NCBI RefSeq assembly: GCF_003205615.1
Contig: NZ_PYBV01000003.1
Span: forward strand, 15,705-79,704
Length of the DNA: 64,000 nt
From: Micromonospora arborensis
Lineage (GTDB): Bacteria > Actinomycetota > Actinomycetes > Mycobacteriales > Micromonosporaceae
Direction: 5' to 3'
Shown here: positions 26,743 through 35,907 of the stretch, piece after piece
How the letters are laid out: the number at the start of each line of letters is the position of its first letter
Position numbering within the stretch: the stretch's first letter is position 1
The notes under the pieces: generated by a model
What the model saw: only the letters and a program-made list of their open reading frames with translations
Databases searched by the model: none
Told to the model about the DNA's origin: nothing
Translations under genes and position numbers: made by a program

Positions 26743-27099
26743 GTGGCCGTTCAGCGGATAGTCGCCGACCTGCACAGCGCCTCGATGGCAGAGGCGACCG
26801 CCTTCTACACCACCGTCCTCGGCCTGCGAATCGTCATGGACCTCGGCTGGATCGTCACGCTGGCCGATCCCGAGCGGCCGGAGGTGCAACTGAGCCTCAT
26901 GACGGAGGACGCCACCGCGCCCGTCGTCCCGGTGATCTCCGTCGAGGTCGCCGACGTGGACGCGAGCTGCCGGGCGGCGCGCGCCGCCGGGGCCGAGATC
27001 GTCCACGACCTGACCGACGAGCCGTGGGGCGTGCGACGGTTCTTCGTCCGAGATCCGAGCGGCCACGTCCTCAACATCTTGGCCCATTCCCACGCGTGA
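26743..27099 (+). CDS. VOC family (glyoxalase/bleomycin-resistance fold) protein
   Basis: A 118-residue single VOC domain: AVQRIVADLHSASMAEATAFYTTVLGLRIVMD, beta strands WIVTLADPERPEVQLSL, and the terminal VRRFFVRDPSGHVLNILAH. Metal-ligand positions are only partly kept, so enzyme, binding or resistance functions are all possible. The start is GTG. Its 3' end overlaps the convergent hydrolase gene by 29 bp. Confidence 0.8.
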   Translation: MAVQRIVADLHSASMAEATAFYTTVLGLRIVMDLGWIVTLADPERPEVQLSLMTEDATAPVVPVISVEVADVDASCRAARAAGAEIVHDLTDEPWGVRRFFVRDPSGHVLNILAHSHA

Positions 27100-27937
27100 C
27101 GGACGCGGGTCCGGAGACCTCGGCGAAGAACTGCCGCAGAGCGTCGGCGACCAGGGTGGGCGCCGTCATGGTCACGAAGTGCGACTGGCCCGGCCAGACG
27201 ACGTGCCGCGCCTCCCGAATCGTCGTCGCGAGCGCGTTCATCGTCGTGGGCATCGGCTCCCACGTGTCGCCGCCGGCCAGCAGAAGGGTCGGCACGGTGA
27301 TCGAGGACCACCGGGCGATGTCCGTGCTGTCCTCGGCGAGAGCCTCGAGATCGTGCAGCCAGCCGATCGCCGAACGCCGCGCCTCGACCGGGTCGGGCGT
27401 CCGGTCGCCCGCCGCGGCGGCGAACGCGGCGACAATCTCCGCCGGAACCCGTGTCACGTCGTTCAACGCCGCTGCCATCGCCTCGGCGTCGTCGCGCTCG
27501 AAGGCGGAACGGTACCGGGCCAGCGGGGATGCGATCTCCGCTCCGGCCGCGAAGAGCGGCGGCTCGAAGACGGCCAGCGAACGTATGGCACGCGGATCGG
27601 CCAGCGCGGTGTGCAACGCCAGGGTCGCTCCGTAGGACGCGCCGACGAGATGGACCGTCCGGCCCGAGGGCTGGCGCGCCGCCTCGAGAACGGCAATGAG
27701 GTCGCCCGTCTCGTCCTTGAAGGACTTCGCGCCGGCCGGGACGTCACTGGGGCCGTAACCGCGTCGGGCCGGCATCCACACCTCGTGGTCGTTGGCGAGG
27801 CGCTCGGCGACGGTGGCCCAGGAGTGCAGCCCACCACCCGAGCCGTGCACGAGGACGACGGGGTCGCCGGCACCGAGGCGCCGAACCACCAGGCGGGTCC
27901 CGTCGGCGGACTCGACGTACTGGTCGTGGCTGTTCAC
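27071..27937 (-). CDS. Alpha/beta hydrolase
   Basis: A 288-residue cytoplasmic hydrolase. The oxyanion motif HGSGGGLHSW, nucleophile elbow GASYGA (Ser), an acid-region strand VPTLLLAGGD and the catalytic-His context GQSHF are visible in order. The GTG start at 27937 overlaps the TetR stop (GTGA) and follows GGGAG by 5 nt. It is co-transcribed with and probably controlled by the TetR protein just upstream. Substrate unknown. Confidence 0.82.
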   Translation of the reverse strand: MNSHDQYVESADGTRLVVRRLGAGDPVVLVHGSGGGLHSWATVAERLANDHEVWMPARRGYGPSDVPAGAKSFKDETGDLIAVLEAARQPSGRTVHLVGASYGATLALHTALADPRAIRSLAVFEPPLFAAGAEIASPLARYRSAFERDDAEAMAAALNDVTRVPAEIVAAFAAAAGDRTPDPVEARRSAIGWLHDLEALAEDSTDIARWSSITVPTLLLAGGDTWEPMPTTMNALATTIREARHVVWPGQSHFVTMTAPTLVADALRQFFAEVSGPASVTRGNGPRC

Positions 27938-28518
27938 TTCTGCTCCCGCGTTCCGGTTGGCCAGTTGCTCAGAGTGGTGTGCACCGCGTCGAGGATCGAG
28001 TGCCACGACGCGTCGACAACGCGGGGATGCCCGAAACCGTCGGCGTTTTCGAGACTCGCGAAGCCGTGAAAGGTGCTGCGGACGAATCGGATCGCGTCGG
28101 TCAGGGCCGGCTCGTCGAGCCCGTACCCGCGCAACATCGCGTAGCTCAGCTCGATCATGCGTAGGTGTCCCGCCGAATTCGTGCCGACCTCGGGCGGTAG
28201 CGGGAGCTGCGTCGCGGCGTACTGGCCGGGGTGCGCGGCGGCGAACGCGCGCCAGGCGTTGGCGAAACCGACGAGAGCCTGGTGGCCGGCTCGACCAGCC
28301 ACGGCGATCGCCAGGTCGTCGGCGAACGCGGCCGCCGCCCGGACGGCGACGTGCTCGATGAGCGCGTCGCGGCTGCGGACGTGCACGTACAGCGCGGCGT
28401 CCGAGACGCCGAAGTGCCGCGCCACGGCGGCAACGGTCACCTTCGACAGACCGACCGAGTCAGCCAGCTCGGCTGCGGCGGCCGAGACGCGCGCGCTTGT
28501 CAGACCCTGCCGTGGCAT
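27934..28518 (-). CDS. TetR family transcriptional regulator
   Basis: A 194-residue protein. The N-terminal HTH is VSAAAAELADSVGLSKVTVAAVARHFGVSDAALYVHVRSRDAL (residues about 11-53), a TetR domain with the alternative ALYVHV recognition end. ATG 28518 lies behind AAGG; a TTG two codons upstream is less likely. It is coupled to the downstream hydrolase, and a short palindrome at 28547-28561 in the divergent intergenic region is a candidate operator. Confidence 0.85.
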   Translation of the reverse strand: MPRQGLTSARVSAAAAELADSVGLSKVTVAAVARHFGVSDAALYVHVRSRDALIEHVAVRAAAAFADDLAIAVAGRAGHQALVGFANAWRAFAAAHPGQYAATQLPLPPEVGTNSAGHLRMIELSYAMLRGYGLDEPALTDAIRFVRSTFHGFASLENADGFGHPRVVDASWHSILDAVHTTLSNWPTGTREQK

Positions 28519-28546
28519 AACCAACCTTTGTTCCGCTAGGAATTAA

Positions 28547-28561
28547 CTTAGGGATCCTAAG
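28547..28561. promoter_or_regulatory. Candidate TetR operator
   Basis: CTTAGGGATCCTAAG: perfect 6-bp arms around GAT, in an AT-rich patch 29 bp upstream of the TetR start and 92 bp before the divergent dehydrogenase. Position and symmetry suggest autoregulation. Confidence 0.5.
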
Positions 28562-28652
28562 ATAGCACCGGCCGCGCGTCAGGTCCGCAGGGGCATGAAC
28601 GGCCCGGCCGGGGGAAGACCGGCTGTTCCGTTGCCGAACAGGAGAGCCGGGT

Positions 28653-29831
28653 ATGCGAGCCGTCGTCTACGGGGACGTCCGGACCGTTGAGGTGCGGGAG
28701 GTGCCCGACGCGACGCTGGAGGCGGAGACCGACGCACTCGTACGGGTCACCTCCACTGCTCTGTGCGGCACCGATCTGCACATGTACGACGGGCGGACCA
28801 GCGCCGAACCCGGGCTCGTGCTCGGTCACGAACCGTTGGGTGTGGTGCAGGAGGTCGGCAGCGCCGTGCAGACCGTCCGCCCGGGCGTCCGGGTGGTGAT
28901 CCCCACGCACCTGTTCTGCGTGACGTGCGTGATGTGCGCTCGAGGGCTCTCGGCGGCCTGCCTCCGGGCTCGGGCCGAGGGGCCGGGCGCGGCATACGGC
29001 TATGCCGGGATGGGTCCCTATCGGGGTGCGCAGGCAGACCTGCTGCGCGTGCCGTGGGCCGACGCCAACTGCGTACCCGTGCCGGGCGAGCCGGGCGACG
29101 CGTACGAGGACGATTTCGTGCTGCTCGCCGACGCGTTCGTCACGGGGTGGCACGCCGCCGCCACCCTTGCCGAGGTCGAGCCAGGTGACACGGTGGCCGT
29201 GTTCGGCGCCGGCACCATCGGCCTGCTCGGCGCCTACTCGGCGCTGCTGCGAGGTGCTCGGGTGGTCTACTGCGTCGACGGCGTCGACGCCCGGCTCGAC
29301 AAGGCCGGCGAGGTCGGCGCTGTGCCTGTCGACTTTCGCCGTGGCGACCCGGTCGAGCAGATCCGCGCCGACCGGGCTCGGGCCGGGCTGCCGCTCGGCG
29401 AGGAGAAGCTGGGCGGTGTCGACAAGGTCATCGACGCGGTCGGGTTCCAGGCCCGGGACCGGGGGCGTCCCGATCAGGAACGCCCGGACCAGGTCATCTC
29501 CGACGCGGCTCGGCTGGTCAACCCCACCGGCGCGATCGCGGTCGTCGGCGTCTACCCGGACCGGGATCCGCATCCCGGCCCTGGCGCGGACGGTCACGAG
29601 GATCTCCTCGCGCCGTGGGGGACGCTGTTCAGTAAGGGCGTGGCGGTCCGGTTCGGCCGCACCCACGACCGCCGCTACACCGTGCTGCTGCGCGATCTGG
29701 TCGTCGCCGGTCGCGCCCGGCCCAGCGTTGTCGTGACCCACCACGGCACCCTCGCCGACGCGCCGGAGTTGTATCGCAGCTTCGACCGCCGGGAGAACGG
29801 GTTGATCAAGGCGGTGCTGCACCCGAGCTGA
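28653..29831 (+). CDS. Zinc-dependent alcohol dehydrogenase (formaldehyde-dehydrogenase-like MDR)
   Basis: A 392-residue medium-chain dehydrogenase. Catalytic-zinc Cys in [11 protein letters not shown] (C38) and LGHEPLG (H-E at 59-60), with a glutathione-independent formaldehyde dehydrogenase-like insert. A modified structural-zinc region keeps [10 protein letters not shown]. The NAD(P)-binding [10 protein letters not shown] lies near residue 190. The C-terminal half keeps [13 protein letters not shown] 28653 follows GGAGAGCCGGGT. The substrate could be an alcohol or aldehyde adduct, and sequence alone does not settle it. Confidence 0.85.
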   Translation: MRAVVYGDVRTVEVREVPDATLEAETDALVRVTSTALCGTDLHMYDGRTSAEPGLVLGHEPLGVVQEVGSAVQTVRPGVRVVIPTHLFCVTCVMCARGLSAACLRARAEGPGAAYGYAGMGPYRGAQADLLRVPWADANCVPVPGEPGDAYEDDFVLLADAFVTGWHAAATLAEVEPGDTVAVFGAGTIGLLGAYSALLRGARVVYCVDGVDARLDKAGEVGAVPVDFRRGDPVEQIRADRARAGLPLGEEKLGGVDKVIDAVGFQARDRGRPDQERPDQVISDAARLVNPTGAIAVVGVYPDRDPHPGPGADGHEDLLAPWGTLFSKGVAVRFGRTHDRRYTVLLRDLVVAGRARPSVVVTHHGTLADAPELYRSFDRRENGLIKAVLHPS

Positions 29832-30349
29832 CCGGTTGGCGGCGGCGTCCGCGTCCGCGGTGCGGGCCCCGCGATCTGCGCTTATGGGACGCCGAGGCAC
29901 TGATCCGTCGTTTGGCGTCTCCTGGCGGGTGATGACCATGGTCGATCCGGCTCTCCGGCAGAGGCGTGGGTCACATGGCCGGTCGAGGCCCGAGGTGGTG
30001 CCCTGGGCGCGGAGCGGGAGCCGGTTTCCGATCAAGATCTTTCGATCGCGGCCAGCCCGCGGCGCGCGCGCGTTCGACCGGCTCGTCGCGGATCCTGCCT
30101 GGTGGGAGGCCGGTCGGTCGCGCCCGGCGTTGACGGGTGTCGTGCCCCTCGGTCGACAACGTTGTCTGGGACGGGTTAGGGTCCCGGGAGGGGCTGCGGG
30201 GACGGCTGTGACAGGCGAACACTGTGCAACGTCGATATTGCCGGATTGTTACATTTTCAACACTCCCTCGCCTTGCGGATGGCCCTACGGCCGCAATACG
30301 TTGCCGTCAACAACAAACCAAGTGAAGGTTCAACCTTCCGGAGGCAACG
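29832..30349. other. Long leader and promoter region of the second sugar importer
   Basis: No convincing gene. Forward ORFs here read in the ATPase frame but lack codon bias and ribosome sites. Around 30235-30320 the sequence becomes AT-richer, suggesting the promoter. A perfect 7-bp inverted repeat, GAAGGTTCAACCTTC (30324-30338), lies just before the Shine-Dalgarno at 30340 and is a candidate operator, perhaps for the ROK regulator at 34487. Confidence 0.5.
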
Positions 30350-30379
30350 ATGACGTTGGCGAGGTGGTACGAGCTATGA
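30350..30379 (+). CDS. Nine-codon leader ORF coupled to the sugar-importer ATPase
   Basis: GGAGG (30340-30344) lies 5 nt before ATG 30350, followed by codons for MTLARWYEL and TGA at 30377-30379. The stop overlaps the ATPase start as ATGA. The ATPase itself has no good Shine-Dalgarno, so ribosomes finishing this leader could re-initiate on it. Too short for a product role to be assumed; likely a translational-coupling device. Confidence 0.55.
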   Translation: MTLARWYEL

Positions 30380-31923
30380 GCGACGTGCCGATCCTCCTTG
30401 AGATGCGCTCCATCACCAAGGAGTTCCCCGGAGTCAAAGCCCTCTCCGACGTCAACCTGGTGGTTCGCGCCGGCGAGATCCATGCCATCTGTGGCGAGAA
30501 TGGTGCGGGCAAGTCCACGCTGATGAAGGTGCTCAGCGGGGTCTACCCACACGGCAGCTATTCCGGCCAGATCGTCTACCAGGGGTCGGAGAGCAAGTTC
30601 TCCGACATCCGGGCCAGCGAGAGCGCCGGAATCGTGATCATCCACCAGGAGCTCGCGCTCATTCCAGGTATGTCGATCGCCGAGAACATCTTCCTCGGCA
30701 ACGAGCCGCGCAAGCGGGGCGCGATCGACTGGAAGGCCGCGAACCGGATGGCGCTGGACCTGATGGCCCGGGTCGGTCTGCAGGAGGACCCGGACACCCT
30801 GATCAAGGACATCGGTGTCGGCAAGCAGCAGCTCGTGGAGATCGCCAAGGCGTTCGCCAAGGACGTGAAGCTGCTCATCCTGGACGAGCCGACCGCAGCG
30901 CTCAACGAGGCGGATTCCCGGCACCTGTTGGACCTGCTGCGCGGTTTCCGCTCCCGCGGCATCACCTCGATCATGATCTCGCACAAGCTGAACGAGATCG
31001 AGGCGATCGCCGACCAGATCACCATCCTGCGGGATGGCCGGACCGTGGAGACCCTCGACGTCAAGGCCGACGGGGTCGACGAGGACCGGATCGTGCGCGG
31101 GATGGTCGGCCGTGAGCTGAGCAGTCGGTTCCCGGACCACACCCCGAAGATCGGTGACGTCTTCTTCGAGGTCCGCAACTGGAACGTGCGGCACCCGATC
31201 TCCGCCGACCGCCAGGTCTGCAAGAACGAGAGCTTCGTGGTGCGCCGCGGCGAGATCGTCGGCTTCGCCGGTCTCATGGGCGCGGGCCGCACGGAACTCG
31301 CGATGAGTGTCTTCGGCCGCTCCTACGGGGTGTACGAGTCGGGCACGATCATCAAGGACGGCAAGGAGATCGTCCTGAAGTCGGTCGCCGACGCGATCGA
31401 CAACGGGCTCGCGTACGTCAGCGAGGACCGCAAGGCGATCGGCCTCAACCTGCTCGACGACATCAAGACGTCGACGGTGGCCGCCAAGTTGTCCAAGATC
31501 CGGCACCACGGCGTCCTGAACGAGGTCGAGGAGTACCAGGCGGCCGAGGCGTACCGCAAGGAGCTGCGGACCAAGGCCCCGACGGTCGACGAGGGCGTCT
31601 CGAAGCTCTCCGGCGGCAACCAGCAGAAGGTCGTCCTGGCGAAGTGGATGTTCACCGACCCGGACCTGCTGATCCTCGACGAGCCGACCCGCGGCATCGA
31701 CGTGGGCGCCAAGTACGAGATCTACGGCATCATCCAGCGGCTCGCCGACCAGGGGAAGGGCGTCGTCGTCATCTCCTCGGAGCTGCCTGAGCTGATCGGG
31801 CTCTGCGACCGCATCTACACCGTGTTCGAAGGCGCCATCACGGGCGAGATCGCCCGCGCGGACGCCACCCCGGAAAACCTCATGAAGCAGATGACCTCGA
31901 CGAAGAAGATGGCCACACGATGA
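30376..31923 (+). CDS. mmsA: Multiple-monosaccharide ABC transporter ATP-binding protein (second copy)
   Basis: A 515-residue tandem ATPase, closely similar to the one at 1684. Domain 1: Walker [22 protein letters not shown] in the signature position, [11 protein letters not shown]. Domain 2: [43 protein letters not shown] 30376 fits the family's [20 protein letters not shown] start. The ORF stays open about 180 codons upstream through noncoding sequence, which I reject. It is the first main gene of an operon ATPase-permease-binding protein-ROK, and its stop overlaps the permease start (ATGA). Confidence 0.9.
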   Translation: MSDVPILLEMRSITKEFPGVKALSDVNLVVRAGEIHAICGENGAGKSTLMKVLSGVYPHGSYSGQIVYQGSESKFSDIRASESAGIVIIHQELALIPGMSIAENIFLGNEPRKRGAIDWKAANRMALDLMARVGLQEDPDTLIKDIGVGKQQLVEIAKAFAKDVKLLILDEPTAALNEADSRHLLDLLRGFRSRGITSIMISHKLNEIEAIADQITILRDGRTVETLDVKADGVDEDRIVRGMVGRELSSRFPDHTPKIGDVFFEVRNWNVRHPISADRQVCKNESFVVRRGEIVGFAGLMGAGRTELAMSVFGRSYGVYESGTIIKDGKEIVLKSVADAIDNGLAYVSEDRKAIGLNLLDDIKTSTVAAKLSKIRHHGVLNEVEEYQAAEAYRKELRTKAPTVDEGVSKLSGGNQQKVVLAKWMFTDPDLLILDEPTRGIDVGAKYEIYGIIQRLADQGKGVVVISSELPELIGLCDRIYTVFEGAITGEIARADATPENLMKQMTSTKKMATR

Positions 31924-33218
31924 GCCGATTGAAGGACCTTCAGAAGAACCTGTTCGGAGGCACGACCTCCAACGCTCGCCAGTTCGGAATGATCTTCACG
32001 CTCGTGGCGATCGTCCTGATCTTCCAGGTCTGGACCAATGGGCTGACCCTGCGGTCGGACAACCTGATCGCGCTTTTCCAGCAGAACTCGTACATTCTGA
32101 TCCTGGCCATCGGCATGCTGATGGTGATCGTCGCCGGGCACATCGACCTGTCGGTCGGCTCCGTCGCCGCCTTCGCGGGCATCCTGGTCGCCAAGTCGAT
32201 GACCGAGTGGGATCTGCCCTGGCCCGTCGCCATCCTGTTCGGCCTCGCGATCGGCGCGATCATCGGCGCCTGGCAGGGCTTCTGGGTGGCCTACGTCGGG
32301 GTGCCGGCGTTCATCGTCACCCTGGCCGGCATGCTGCTGTTCCGCGGTGGCAACCAGTTCATCGGTAACGCCAACACCATTCCGGTGCCGGAGGGCTTCC
32401 GGGAGATCGGCTCCGGCTTCCTGCCCGAGTTCGGTCCGAACACCGGCTACAACAACGCCACGCTGCTGCTCGGTCTGGCCGCGGCGGTGGCGGTGGTGTG
32501 GCGCGAGCTCCGGGCCCGTAACACCCGCCGGGCCATGGACGCCGACCCGGCGCCCATGTGGGTCTCGATCCTGCGGATGGCCATCATGGTCGGGGTCATC
32601 GCCTTCGCCACGCTGCGCTTCGCCAGCGGTCGCGTCGGCACCAGCTTCCCGATCTCCGGCATCATCCTGCTGGTCCTGGTCATCGCGTACTCCTTCTACA
32701 CCCGCAACACGGCCGGTGGCCGGCACATCTACGCGGTGGGTGGCAACTCCCGGGCGGCCGAGCTGTCCGGCGTGAAACTCAAGCGGGTCAACTTCTTCGT
32801 CATGATGAACATGTCCGTCCTGGCCGCGCTGGCCGGCATGATCTTCGTGGCCCGTTCGGCGGCCTCCGGACCGCAGGACGGCAACGGCTGGGAGTTGGAC
32901 GCCATCGCCGCGGTCTTCATCGGTGGCGCTGCCGTCGCCGGTGGTATCGGCACCATCAGCGGCTCGATCGTCGGTGGTCTCGTCATGGCCGTGCTCAACA
33001 ACGGCCTCCAGCTCGAAGGTGTGGGCACCGACAAGGTCCAGATCATCAAGGGCCTCGTCCTGCTGCTGGCCGTCGCGATCGACGTCTACAACAAGAGCCA
33101 GGGGCGCTTCTCCATCATCGGAAGTCTGATGCGGCCCTTCCGCCGCGACGATCCCGCCGCACCCGTCTCACCGCCGGACGCGGAGCGCGAGCCCGCCAAG
33201 GCAGCGGTGTCCGGCTGA
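31920..33218 (+). CDS. mmsB: Multiple-monosaccharide ABC transporter permease (second copy)
   Basis: A 432-residue BPD_transp_2 permease with about ten membrane segments. It carries [35 protein letters not shown] and [17 protein letters not shown], matching the permease at 3219. The C-terminus is a 40-residue Pro/Asp-rich cytoplasmic tail absent from the first copy. ATG overlaps the ATPase stop. The binding-protein gene follows after 52 bp. Confidence 0.9.
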   Translation: MSRLKDLQKNLFGGTTSNARQFGMIFTLVAIVLIFQVWTNGLTLRSDNLIALFQQNSYILILAIGMLMVIVAGHIDLSVGSVAAFAGILVAKSMTEWDLPWPVAILFGLAIGAIIGAWQGFWVAYVGVPAFIVTLAGMLLFRGGNQFIGNANTIPVPEGFREIGSGFLPEFGPNTGYNNATLLLGLAAAVAVVWRELRARNTRRAMDADPAPMWVSILRMAIMVGVIAFATLRFASGRVGTSFPISGIILLVLVIAYSFYTRNTAGGRHIYAVGGNSRAAELSGVKLKRVNFFVMMNMSVLAALAGMIFVARSAASGPQDGNGWELDAIAAVFIGGAAVAGGIGTISGSIVGGLVMAVLNNGLQLEGVGTDKVQIIKGLVLLLAVAIDVYNKSQGRFSIIGSLMRPFRRDDPAAPVSPPDAEREPAKAAVSG

Positions 33219-33270
33219 CGGTCACCGACCTCACCACCCTGTTACACATCCAGAAAGGCAAGTCCTCACC

Positions 33271-34374
33271 ATGCGTAAATTCTTCGGCACGTCGGTGGTC
33301 GCCATCAGCGCCGCCGCCATGCTGGCCCTCGCCGGTTGCGGCTCCGGCCGTGACGGCGACTCCGGCTCCAGCGGCGAGGCCGCCAAGGGCTTCGCGGCGA
33401 ACTCGCTGATCGGCGTGGCCCTCCCGGCCAAGACCTCGGAGAACTGGGTCCTCGCCGGTGACCTGTTCACCAACGGCCTCAAGGAGGCCGGCTTCCAGGG
33501 TGACGTGCAGTACGCCGGCGCGTCGACCACGGTCGCCGACCAGCAGGCCCAGATCACCGCCATGGTGACCAAGGGCGCCAAGGTCATCGTCATCGGCGCG
33601 ACCGACGCCGCGCAGCTGTCGACCCAGGTCGCGGCCGCCCACGCGGCCGGCGTGAAGGTCATCGCCTACGACCGGCTGATCACCAACACCCCGGACCTCG
33701 ACTACTACGTCGCGTTCGACAACTTCAAGGTCGGCCAGCTCCAGGGCCAGGCCCTGCTGGACGGCATGAAGGCCAAGAAGCCGAACGGCCCGTACAACAT
33801 CGAGCTGTTCTCCGGCTCGCCGGACGACAACAACGCCGGTGTCTTCTTCGACGGCGCGATGAGCGTGCTCAAGCCGGCGATCGACAAGGGCGACGTGGTC
33901 GTCGCCTCGGGTCAGAAGGACGTCAAGCAGACCGCCATCCAGGGCTGGAAGGCCGAGGGTGCGCAGGCCCGCATGGACCAGCTGCTGACCTCGACCTACG
34001 GCAGCAAGGAGCTGGACGGCGTCCTCTCCCCGAACGACACGCTGGCCCGCGCGATCCTGACCTCGGTCAAGGGTGCTGGCAAGCCGACCCCGATCGTCAC
34101 CGGTCAGGACTCCGAGGTCGAGTCGGTCAAGTCGATCGTCGCTGGCGAGCAGTACATGACGATCAACAAGGACACCCGCAACCTGGTGAAGGAGACCATC
34201 AACATGGTCAAGGCTCTCCAGGCCGGCAACACCCCGCAGGTGAACGACACCAAGTCCTACAACAACGGCAGCAAGGTCGTCGACACGTTCCTGCTCCCGC
34301 CGGTCGCCGTCACCAAGGCGAACGCGGCTGAGGCGTACGCCAACGACCCGAAGCTCGCGCCGCTCACCAAGTAA
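33271..34374 (+). CDS. chvE: Multiple-monosaccharide ABC transporter substrate-binding lipoprotein (second copy)
   Basis: A 367-residue ChvE-like binding lipoprotein: signal MRKFFGTSVVAISAAAMLA, lipobox L-A-G-C with lipidated Cys 23, then a Gly/Ser-rich tether. The mature domain has IGVALPAKTSENW, VIAYDRLITNTPDLDYY, SGSPDDNNAGVFFDGAM, and VVDTFLLPPVAV. ATG 33271 follows AAAGG. Compared with the copy at 461 it is shorter and lacks the extended lysine-rich loop (residues about 160-180 there), so ligand range may differ. A hairpin terminator lies 26 bp downstream. Confidence 0.9.
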   Translation: MRKFFGTSVVAISAAAMLALAGCGSGRDGDSGSSGEAAKGFAANSLIGVALPAKTSENWVLAGDLFTNGLKEAGFQGDVQYAGASTTVADQQAQITAMVTKGAKVIVIGATDAAQLSTQVAAAHAAGVKVIAYDRLITNTPDLDYYVAFDNFKVGQLQGQALLDGMKAKKPNGPYNIELFSGSPDDNNAGVFFDGAMSVLKPAIDKGDVVVASGQKDVKQTAIQGWKAEGAQARMDQLLTSTYGSKELDGVLSPNDTLARAILTSVKGAGKPTPIVTGQDSEVESVKSIVAGEQYMTINKDTRNLVKETINMVKALQAGNTPQVNDTKSYNNGSKVVDTFLLPPVAVTKANAAEAYANDPKLAPLTK

Positions 34375-34399
34375 TCACCGCACGGTAGGCAGCAACGCC

Positions 34400-34433
34400 G
34401 ATGGGTCCCGGGTCTCCTCTACCGGGACCCATC
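34400..34433 (+). terminator. Hairpin between the binding-protein and ROK genes
   Basis: Perfect 12-bp stem (34400-34411 with 34422-34433), 10-nt loop. It probably limits read-through into the ROK gene or stabilises the highly expressed binding-protein message. Confidence 0.75.
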
Positions 34434-34486
34434 GTCGTCCTCGCACCCCCGCACCAAGCGGCTTCGACCCGGAAGGAGGTCTGACC

Positions 34487-35749
34487 GTGGCGACACCCGT
34501 CCGGTCCAGGCCAGCCGGCGTCGGCCGCAACAACGAATCCCCGCTGCCGTCGGTCCCCGGCGCCAGCCAGGAGGAGATCCGGCGGCAGAACCTCGGCGCT
34601 GTACTGCGCTACGTCCACCTGAACGGGCCGACATCCAGGGCCGAGCTGACCAGCCGACTCGGCCTCAACCGCAGCACCATCGGTGCTCTCGCGGCTGAAC
34701 TGGTCGCCAGCGGCCTGGTCACCGAGGAGGCACCGACCACCGCGCGCCGCGCCGGTCGCCCGTCGCTGGTGGTCAGTCCCCGCTCCGACCGGGTCTACGC
34801 ACACGCTCTGAGCATCGACGCGGACCGGCTTCGTGCCGCCCGGGTCGGTCTCGGTGGGCGCATCCTCGACCTGCGTGAGGTCGCCCGACCCAGTGGCATG
34901 TCGGCGGGCGACGCCGTCGGGCCACTCGCCGACCTGGTCCGTGACATGGAACGGTCCGTGGCCGCCGACGCGCTGCTGGTCGGCGGCGCCGTCGCGGTCA
35001 CCGACACCACCCGCGACCCGGACGGCAGGATCCGGATCGCCAGCGTCGACGAGACGCTCGGCACCGCGCTCGAGGCGGAGTTCGGCCCCGGCCCCGGCTT
35101 CGTGGCCGGTGACCTGGCGGACATCGCGGGCCTGGCCGAGCACGTCCGGGGCGTGGCGGTGGGCATCGACGACGTCATCTACCTGCACGGCGATCTCGGC
35201 ATCAGCGCCGGCATCATCGTGGGTGGCCGACTGATGATCGGCCACCGGGGCCACAGCGGCAAGGTCGGCCACATGGTCGTCAACCCGAATGGCCTGCCCT
35301 GCGGCTGCGGCTCGCGGGGCTGCTGGGAGACCGAGATCGGCGAAGCCGCGCTGCTGCGGCACGCGGGCCGGGATCCCGGCGACCGCCCGGCGGTGGCCGA
35401 GGTGCTGCGCGCGGCGGCGGACGGTGACCCGACCGCCCGGGAGGCGGTCGAGCGGGTCGCCGACTGGCTCGGCTTCGGCGTGGCCAACCTGGTCAACGTG
35501 GTCAACCCGGACGCCGTGGTGTTCGGTGGAGCGCTTCGCGACATCTTCACCGCCGGAGCGGACGTCGTCCGGAAGCGGTTGGACACCATGCCACTGCCAG
35601 CCTCCCGCGAGCACCTGCGGCTGCGCGCGGCGGCACTCGGCCGCGACGCCGTGCTGATCGGCGCCGCCGAGTTGGCCTTCGACAAGCTCCTGGCCGACCC
35701 GCTGAACGTCGGCGTGGCGGGCCAGGTCGGGACCGCCGAGCCCGCATAG
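34487..35749 (+). CDS. ROK family transcriptional regulator (XylR/NagC-like)
   Basis: A 420-residue repressor. An N-terminal winged-helix HTH (about 25-85: IRRQNLGAVLRYVHLNGPTSRAELTSRLGLNRSTIGALAAEL, given as its span) precedes a ROK sugar-kinase-like domain. The domain has HGDLGISAGIIVGGRLMIGHRGHSGKVGHM and the zinc motif C-G-C-G-S-R-G-C-W-E. GTG 34487 lies behind AAGGAGG. Its place at the end of the second importer operon suggests it senses the imported sugar and represses that operon. Confidence 0.88.
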   Translation: MATPVRSRPAGVGRNNESPLPSVPGASQEEIRRQNLGAVLRYVHLNGPTSRAELTSRLGLNRSTIGALAAELVASGLVTEEAPTTARRAGRPSLVVSPRSDRVYAHALSIDADRLRAARVGLGGRILDLREVARPSGMSAGDAVGPLADLVRDMERSVAADALLVGGAVAVTDTTRDPDGRIRIASVDETLGTALEAEFGPGPGFVAGDLADIAGLAEHVRGVAVGIDDVIYLHGDLGISAGIIVGGRLMIGHRGHSGKVGHMVVNPNGLPCGCGSRGCWETEIGEAALLRHAGRDPGDRPAVAEVLRAAADGDPTAREAVERVADWLGFGVANLVNVVNPDAVVFGGALRDIFTAGADVVRKRLDTMPLPASREHLRLRAAALGRDAVLIGAAELAFDKLLADPLNVGVAGQVGTAEPA

Positions 35750-35907
35750 CCGCCGCTGCCTGGCAGGTACTCCCACGACCAGGTTTCGGGCAGCCGGAGC
35801 CGGCCGTCGGGGAGCACCGACACAACGCCGTGACGTCCCCCGGTGGCCCGGCCCGGCCGGTGGTTGGCAGAAGGGTGATGTCACTCGTTGCCGTTAGGCT
35901 CGGCGGC

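Noticed and set aside
29836..30375. N-terminal extension of the second importer ATPase by 180 residues
   Set aside because: Extension has no family similarity and no ribosome site. The normal family start is at 30376, where the leader ORF also ends.
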